The notes below the pieces were generated by a model, which did not search any database, was not told the origin of the DNA, and saw nothing but the letters and a program-made list of their open reading frames with translations. Source: an uncultured Microbacterium sp. (GTDB taxonomy: Bacteria > Actinomycetota > Actinomycetes > Actinomycetales > Microbacteriaceae). From it: a DNA stretch of 25,098 bases. The translations under genes were made by a program, and so were the position numbers. Positions 23,282 through 25,098 of this stretch are shown one piece after another; within the stretch, counting starts at the first letter, position 1, and each line of letters opens with the position of its first letter. The stretch covers positions 1 to 25,098 of the forward strand of contig CALANM010000166.1 of the NCBI GenBank assembly GCA_937926065.1. Reading direction: 5' to 3'.

Positions 23282-24394
23282 ATGAGGATCAGCGTTCCCA
23301 CCGAGATCAAGAACAGCGAATACCGCGTCGCGCTGACGCCGTCGGGCGTGCATGACCTGGTCGCGGCCGGGCATGAGGTGTTCGTGCAGCGCGGGGCCGG
23401 GCTGGGCTCATCGATGACCGACGAGGAGTATGCGGACGCGGGCGCGACCCTGCTCGACGACGCCGCTGAGGTGTGGGCCCGGGCGGAACTGCTCCTCAAG
23501 GTGAAGGAGCCGATCGAGAGCGAGTACGACTACTTCCGCGACGATCTCGTGCTCTTCACTTACCTTCATCTGGCGGCGGATCGTCCGCTCACTGAGCGCC
23601 TCGTGGCCGACCGCGTGACCGCGATCGCCTACGAGACGGTGCAGCTGCCGGGTGGCGGCCTGCCGCTGCTGGCACCCATGAGCGAGGTGGCGGGGCGTCT
23701 GGCGCCGACGGTGGGCGCCGCGACGCTCATGCGCTCGGCCGGTGGCCTCGGGCTGCTCATGTCGGGGGTGCCGGGCACCCGGCCGGCTGCCGTGACGATC
23801 ATCGGCGGTGGCGTAGCGGGCGCGAATGCGGCCGTGATCGCCGCTGGGCTCGGCGCCGATGTCACGATCTTCGACACCAACATCCAGCGTCTGCGGTATC
23901 TCGACGACCACTTCCAGGGGCGCGTGAAGACGGCGGCGTCCAACCCGCTCGACCTCGACCGTGCCGTGGTGGGGAGCGATCTCGTGATCGGATCGGTGCT
24001 CATTCCGGGGGCGAAGGCGCCGAAGCTGGTGACGAACGACATGGTCTCGCGCATGCGGCCGGGGTCGGTGCTGGTCGACATCGCGGTCGATCAGGGAGGC
24101 TGCTTCGAGGACACTCGACCGACGACGCACGCCGAGCCGACGTTCACGGTGCACGACAGCGTCTTCTACTGCGTGGCGAACATGCCGGGCGCCGTGCCCA
24201 ACACATCCACCTCCGCGCTGACGAACGCGACGGCGCCGTATGTGAGGAGGATCGCCTCGCTGGGCTGGCAGGCGGCGCTCGCGGCAGACCCCGCCCTGGC
24301 GAGCGGGCTCAACACCGCCGCAGGCGCCGTGGTCAACGAGGGCGTCGCTTCGGCCCACGGTCTCCCGCTCGTCGCACGTCAGGACGTGCTCTAG
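23282..24394 (+). CDS. ald: Alanine dehydrogenase
   Basis: A 370-residue NAD-dependent enzyme interconverting L-alanine and pyruvate plus ammonia. The N-terminus MRISVPTEIKNSEYRVALTP carries Arg15; catalytic Lys75 is in LLKVKEP and His96 in FTYLHLAAD. The NAD-binding Rossmann segment is IIGGGVAGANAAVIAAGLGADVTIFD, and the active-site Asp lies in VDIAVDQGGCFE. Length and every segment are standard. GGGAGG lies about 7 bases upstream of the ATG, a conventional ribosome binding site. It follows the asparaginase gene closely; ammonia released by the latter and ammonia handled here link the two. No AldR-like regulator is adjacent. Confidence 0.97.
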   Translation: MRISVPTEIKNSEYRVALTPSGVHDLVAAGHEVFVQRGAGLGSSMTDEEYADAGATLLDDAAEVWARAELLLKVKEPIESEYDYFRDDLVLFTYLHLAADRPLTERLVADRVTAIAYETVQLPGGGLPLLAPMSEVAGRLAPTVGAATLMRSAGGLGLLMSGVPGTRPAAVTIIGGGVAGANAAVIAAGLGADVTIFDTNIQRLRYLDDHFQGRVKTAASNPLDLDRAVVGSDLVIGSVLIPGAKAPKLVTNDMVSRMRPGSVLVDIAVDQGGCFEDTRPTTHAEPTFTVHDSVFYCVANMPGAVPNTSTSALTNATAPYVRRIASLGWQAALAADPALASGLNTAAGAVVNEGVASAHGLPLVARQDVL

Positions 24395-24423
24395 GCTTCG
24401 CGTGTCATGGGGCCGCCGACGGC

Positions 24424-25098
24424 TCATGTCGGGAGCACGATTCTCGTGACGATGCCGTCGGGAGTGCGCAGCCAGGCCCGCGCCGCATGGGGCTTCGCGT
24501 AGGGAGGCGGCTGCGGGTCTCCGGTGACGGCGCGATATTGGGCTGCGCACGCGACGTCGATGAGGGTCAGGGCGCACGCGCGTGCATCGGCGAGGGCCCG
24601 CCACTGCGCGAGCCATACGTCGGGCGCTCCCCAGACGACGTTGCCGGGACGCCACGCGAGGCCGGGTTCGTCGACACGGGCGATGACTGCGCCGCGGGAG
24701 CGCCACGACTCGAGCACGGCCTGGGTGCGCGGCCCGTCGAAGGCGACGAACGCGACGGGATGTCGCTCGGGATGCCATGGGGACTCGCGTGGCGCCACCG
24801 AATCGGCCTCGGGCGCCTCGACGCCGGTGCCCGGTGTCCACAGCACCTGTGTCAGCACCCCATCGAGGTGGCCTCGCCCAGGCGGAAGGCGAGTGAAGTC
24901 GGCGCTCTCGCCTCCGGATGCGAGGTAGTCGGTGCGCGTGGCGTGCGCCAGCAGCAGCCGCCTCGGGAGGGACTCGATGATACGGGCGACCGGGCCGGTG
25001 GACCGCTGCGCGGACACGACGACACGGACGCCGCGGGAGCGGGCCTCGCGCGCCAGGCGTTCGAGCTCCCCGGCCAGCAGTTCCGGGTGCAGGTCGAA
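24424..25098 (-). CDS. FtsK/SpoIIIE-like DNA-translocase ATPase, C-terminal part
   Basis: The last 224 residues of a protein that begins beyond position 25098. The frame stays open to the window edge, so the ATG/GTG-type codons inside it are not the true start. The segment ARSRGVRVVVSAQRSTGPVA followed by IIESLPRRLLLAHATRTDYLASGG and RLPPGRGHLDG matches the region after Walker B in FtsK/SpoIIIE ATPases (the ATQRP and IPSRI part, then GAEKLLGRGDML). These motors move DNA, or as EccC-type proteins drive type VII secretion. The Walker A and B motifs are outside the window, so subtype cannot be decided. A C-terminal tail of about 130 residues after the core has no motif I recognise. It converges on ald. 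Confidence 0.75.
   Translation of the reverse strand, partial: FDLHPELLAGELERLAREARSRGVRVVVSAQRSTGPVARIIESLPRRLLLAHATRTDYLASGGESADFTRLPPGRGHLDGVLTQVLWTPGTGVEAPEADSVAPRESPWHPERHPVAFVAFDGPRTQAVLESWRSRGAVIARVDEPGLAWRPGNVVWGAPDVWLAQWRALADARACALTLIDVACAAQYRAVTGDPQPPPYAKPHAARAWLRTPDGIVTRIVLPT

Noticed and set aside
22215..23282. Upstream extension of the OsmC frame
   Set aside because: Antisense to the asparaginase gene, while OsmC similarity begins at 22214.

Overview
This is a very GC-rich actinobacterial chromosome segment, most likely from a Microbacterium-like member of the Microbacteriaceae. The evidence is the protein types (actinobacterial IspG, Rip-type M50 protease, fused TrpE-TrpG, DUF1206), frequent GTG and TTG starts, and gene order resembling the infB-nusA-proS and ispG-rip-dxr neighbourhoods of other Actinobacteria. 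I see no insertion sequence, phage gene, CRISPR array, rRNA or tRNA. Genes are packed tightly on both strands.

Layout. 1-1401 (minus): transcription/translation operon nusA, ylxR, infB (infB only as its first codons). 1528-2346 (plus): DUF1206 membrane protein. 2363-5228 (minus): proS and a LOG-type Rossmann protein. 5310-7414 (plus): an RNB-domain ribonuclease coupled by a 4-base overlap to pyrrolidone-carboxylate peptidase. 7470-8540 (minus): lipoprotein of unknown function; 8713-9174 (plus): VOC-family protein. 9202-11061: an Lrp/AsnC regulator divergent from a Cys/Met-metabolism PLP enzyme, with a perfect inverted repeat between them. 11065-19848: three minus-strand genes ispG, rip and dxr, separated by plus-strand blocks: a trp-attenuated TrpE-TrpG fusion, a membrane protein with a YcnI copper-binding protein, and a MurE-like ligase. 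19866-24394: FKBP lipoprotein, PlsC-like acyltransferase, OsmC protein, an AnsA-type asparaginase and alanine dehydrogenase. 24424-25098 (minus): C-terminal part of an FtsK/SpoIIIE-like ATPase that runs off the window.

How the genes fit together. Most are housekeeping: translation, isoprenoid precursors (IspG and Dxr of the MEP pathway), peptidoglycan, membrane lipid and amino-acid metabolism. The best regulatory structure is upstream of the TrpE-TrpG fusion at 12293-12395: a promoter, an 11-residue leader peptide with tandem Trp codons, mutually exclusive hairpins and a U-tract terminator, i.e. a trp attenuator. A second theme is translation initiation. About a dozen genes have a -10-like hexamer of form (T/C)ANNNT placed 6-8 bases before an ATG or GTG start, implying many leaderless mRNAs.

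Points most worth checking: the MurE-like ligase with altered amino-acid-recognition motifs, a 7-C run that appears to fuse two genes at 16295-16301, an Asp-to-Gln change in the RNB active-site cluster, a hairpin covering the infB ribosome binding site, and the lack of rimP upstream of nusA.
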